Shown here piece after piece: positions 61,984 through 64,000 of a stretch of DNA of 64,000 nt. Every line of letters begins with the position of its first letter. Within the stretch, counting starts at the first letter, position 1. This stretch comes from Azonexaceae bacterium s22. GTDB taxonomy: Bacteria; Pseudomonadota; Gammaproteobacteria; Burkholderiales; Rhodocyclaceae. The position numbers were made by a program, and so were the translations under genes. The stretch is from the NCBI GenBank assembly GCA_016617495.1, contig WYCU01000001.1:372001-436000 (forward strand), given 5' to 3'. Below the pieces are notes generated by a model. That model made no database searches. It was not told the origin of the DNA and saw nothing but the letters and a program-made list of their open reading frames with translations.

Positions 61984-63582
61984 TCAAAGGGGATCGTAAG
62001 TAACTCGGTCGAAATCGATACCGCGCTGACGGATATGCTTCATGCGGACCAGACGGCTCTTCCCTTCCATGAACACCTCGAGCGCCCCGCTGGCTTTGTA
62101 CATTTCCGGGGGAATAACCAGAGACCCCTCTTCCTTAACGGCGGGAATTGGCGGGAGGAGAAAAGCACGTTGGAAGCGTTCGGCATGCCCGGCCGAGGCA
62201 TGAGGCGTGCGGACGCCGACGCCCTGAGGCATACCCGGTAGCAGCAGCATGCCGACAACCAGATTGCCATCATTCTCCTGCATGAGCCAAGCCGCTTGCC
62301 CGAGCAGGAACTGATTGCCATCCGGCGGGCAAATGGCCATCAATTGGGTGTGAGCCAGCCGAAGGCCTGCTTCGCTACGCGTTAAACGAAAGCCGTTTGC
62401 GGAATGGTTGATGACCCCCCAATCCTCAAGCGGGAAATTAAGATGAGGTTTGAAGCTGAGTGCTTGGCCGGGAATGGCGCGGTCCCGGAAGGTGAACAAT
62501 TCCTCAAATTCGTTGCGCGAATAGATGCTTGCCGAGTCGGGCTGGATAAATTCCTTCCCGCTGATGTAGTAGTGCATGGCGTCGAAGCCCAGCGCCATGC
62601 GAGCGGTGCCCTCAGCGCTGAAACGGCGGAAGCGCCTTGGCGATGCAGTTTGCGACCAGGGACGGGAAAGCTTTTCGAGCAACTGAATTACGTGACCGGA
62701 GGTTTCCTCACCCAAGCCAAGCTGTTGCGGGGTGATCTTTTGGTGCAGTTGGGAAAGCATGTGATTCAGCTGCAAGCCCAAACGCCCGGTATCCAGACGG
62801 CGGGCATCCTGACCGATCTCATCGACGGTATCGGCGGGATGAATCGGCAGGTCCTTGGAGAGCTCGATGATATAGGGCGGTATTTCCAGGTCGTCGTTGA
62901 GTGGGTGAAGGGTTACCAGTGGCGCCCACATGCCGGCCCAGCGCCGAATCAGGTTGAGATTGCGGACACTGTTGCTGTATGGCCCGGCGATATCAATCAA
63001 CAGCACCGTGACATAGGCCGCCGCACAGTGCGTTGCCTGCAGGTTATTTTCGAGCGAATCGTTTACCGGGGTATAAATGATGCCCCATTGTTCGGCCGTA
63101 TCGAAATAGCCATTCAGATCGCTCCAAACCCCTTTGGGCACCTCACGTCGTGCCCGATAGTGCTCCAGAATTTCCATGCCCGTGTAGTACAGGCAGCGAT
63201 GGAGAATTGTTGCAATCAGATTGACGTACGCCGGATCGTTTTCTTCCGGATGTTGAAGACGCGCGCAGAGGGCATAGGCATTTTCCATTCGCTCCCAAGC
63301 TGATACGACCTGTAGGAAGCATGCTTCTTCTTCTTCGGTGAGTGCCAATGCTTTGTTGTGATAGAGCCTAGCGCGCTCTTCCTCTACAAAGCAGAGTGGC
63401 ACACGCGCTTGTTCGAGAAGTGCGAACAACACCCCGGGGTCCGGTGGTGTTTCCAGCAACGAGTCCAAGAATTCGAGCAGTTGTTGTTCAGCCAATGTGG
63501 GGTTGGCCAGCGAGAGACGGGAAAGGTAAGCTGCCCCGGTTTGCAGGTCAGGAATGGGGCCAAGGCGAGGGGTCGTAGTCAT
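61984..63582 (-). CDS. Large cytoplasmic protein with PilZ-like c-di-GMP-binding motifs
   Basis: A 532-residue protein without signal peptide or membrane helices. Residues 1 to about 300 are mostly helical (LSLANPTLAEQQLLEFLDSLLETPP; YTGMEILEHYRARREVP) and were not recognised. The C-terminal part carries an RxxxR-type segment (ASPRRFRRFSAEG, about 312-324) and, after an insertion, INHSANGFRLTRSEAGLRL (about 392-410), which fits the (D/N)xSxxG motif of PilZ c-di-GMP receptors. The spacing between the two motifs is longer than in classical PilZ, so binding is a proposal only. It lies 13 bp after the HIT gene. Confidence 0.65.
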   Translation of the reverse strand: MTTTPRLGPIPDLQTGAAYLSRLSLANPTLAEQQLLEFLDSLLETPPDPGVLFALLEQARVPLCFVEEERARLYHNKALALTEEEEACFLQVVSAWERMENAYALCARLQHPEENDPAYVNLIATILHRCLYYTGMEILEHYRARREVPKGVWSDLNGYFDTAEQWGIIYTPVNDSLENNLQATHCAAAYVTVLLIDIAGPYSNSVRNLNLIRRWAGMWAPLVTLHPLNDDLEIPPYIIELSKDLPIHPADTVDEIGQDARRLDTGRLGLQLNHMLSQLHQKITPQQLGLGEETSGHVIQLLEKLSRPWSQTASPRRFRRFSAEGTARMALGFDAMHYYISGKEFIQPDSASIYSRNEFEELFTFRDRAIPGQALSFKPHLNFPLEDWGVINHSANGFRLTRSEAGLRLAHTQLMAICPPDGNQFLLGQAAWLMQENDGNLVVGMLLLPGMPQGVGVRTPHASAGHAERFQRAFLLPPIPAVKEEGSLVIPPEMYKASGALEVFMEGKSRLVRMKHIRQRGIDFDRVTYDPL

Positions 63583-63595
63583 TGGCGCGGTGTAC

Positions 63596-64000
63596 TCAAT
63601 GTGTCAGTGCGCGAAGTTCAGCCTGAAGGACATGACGCAAGTGTTCATCGTCGACTTCCCGGCAGTGAGGTTGATTCGTGCGGAGGGGCTTGCCCCAGAT
63701 TGTTTCAGGAAAGTGGCTATCGTCACGCCAGCGCGGGATGATGTGCCAATGGATGTGGGGAGTAACGTTACCAAAGCTGGCCAAGTTAATCTTGTCGGGA
63801 GAGAAGAGAGTACGAAGAACTCGCTCTACGGTGAATACCACGTTCATCAACGATAGGCGCTGAGCGGGATCAAGGTCGGTCATCTCACGTACATGCGCTG
63901 TCCAGATGACGCGACAGAAGCCGGGGTGGTCTTGATCATCAACTCGCACGACACGACAGGTGGGCGACTCCCAAAGCACAATACCGCCTGACGTGGTGCA
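63596..64000 (-). CDS. HIT-family nucleotide hydrolase/transferase (5' end outside window)
   Basis: A HIT-domain protein of at least 135 residues. The histidine triad is HIHWHIIPRW (HxHxHxx), with upstream FCRVIWTAHVREMTDLDPAQRLSLMNVVFTVERVLR and FGNVTPHIHWH. The frame stays open to the window edge and upstream residues (CTTSGGIVLWES) look like the family N-terminus with its Cys-containing start, so the gene is cut; GTG 63979 is an internal codon rather than a convincing start. HIT enzymes hydrolyse nucleotide phosphoramidates or dinucleotides. Confidence 0.88.
   Translation of the reverse strand, partial: CTTSGGIVLWESPTCRVVRVDDQDHPGFCRVIWTAHVREMTDLDPAQRLSLMNVVFTVERVLRTLFSPDKINLASFGNVTPHIHWHIIPRWRDDSHFPETIWGKPLRTNQPHCREVDDEHLRHVLQAELRALTH

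Overview
The window is a 64 kb piece of a GC-rich betaproteobacterial chromosome. The best fit is the Rhodocyclales (Dechloromonas/Azospira-like). That placement is inferred from gene content and order: rpoN-hpf-ptsN-hprK, tol-pal-cpoB-queE-queC, ruvCAB, mnmG-rsmG-parAB-atp, a circularly permuted (two-piece) tmRNA gene and betaproteobacterial-style ubiE-ubiJ. Coding density is very high, and many neighbours overlap by 4 bp (ATGA). Most of the window is chromosomal housekeeping; no insertion sequence, prophage or CRISPR array was seen.

Layout. 1-4.7 kb: end of recA, recX, lptB, rpoN, hpf, ptsN, hprK. 4.8-13.9 kb: a PsiF-repeat protein, a degenerate cyclase-FHA protein, ttcA, a MidA-type methyltransferase, a coupled envelope trio (beta-propeller, polysaccharide deacetylase, sterol-desaturase-like), a TsuA-like sulfur transporter, queC and queE. 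13.9-18.9 kb: cpoB, pal, tolB, tolA, tolR, tolQ, ybgC on the minus strand. 19-24.6 kb: a PAP2 phosphatase, ruvB, an AI-2E-type permease, ruvA, ruvC, an EamA permease, yebC. 24.7-29.7 kb: a HerA-like ATPase, permuted ssrA, tonB and a copper-type TonB-dependent receptor with a Met-rich loop. 29.8-34.3 kb: ptsI, ptsH, a mannose-type EIIA, then a divergent EamA/LysR pair. 34.3-45 kb: a type I secretion locus (TolC, HlyD and PrtD-like ABC components), two glycosyltransferases and a 991-residue RTX protein with a CRP-like site upstream. 45.4-48.8 kb: a BamE-like lipoprotein, ribE and a FecR/DUF6600-type envelope protein. 49-60.1 kb: mnmG, rsmG, parA, parB and the full F1Fo ATP synthase operon atpIBEFHAGDC. 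60.2-64 kb: ubiJ, ubiE, a DUF971 protein, a large protein with PilZ-like motifs, and a HIT protein cut by the window end.

The most unusual signal is a dispersed, oriented repeat. A 12-bp core GTCGCGGTCGAC (nine perfect and seven near-perfect copies) is followed at fixed distance by two A/T tracts about one helical turn apart. Sixteen copies lie between 5.1 and 53.0 kb, both in intergenic DNA and inside conserved genes, where the core often encodes Val-Ala-Val-Asp. Its architecture, a GC-rich core plus phased A/T tracts, resembles the Pasteurellaceae DNA-uptake signal sequence. I propose it as a candidate uptake-type or other genome-wide address signal. No copy was seen in the atp-ubi part (53-64 kb).

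The genes fall into cooperating sets: Tol-Pal/CpoB for envelope constriction; RuvABC with RecA/RecX for recombination; PTS-Ntr-like regulation (PtsN, HprK, HPr, EI, EIIA without any sugar permease); a TonB/receptor pair for metal uptake; a type I exporter with an RTX substrate and possible glycan modification; chromosome segregation; and respiratory energy conversion. I ran no database searches, so family names rest on motif and sequence recognition.
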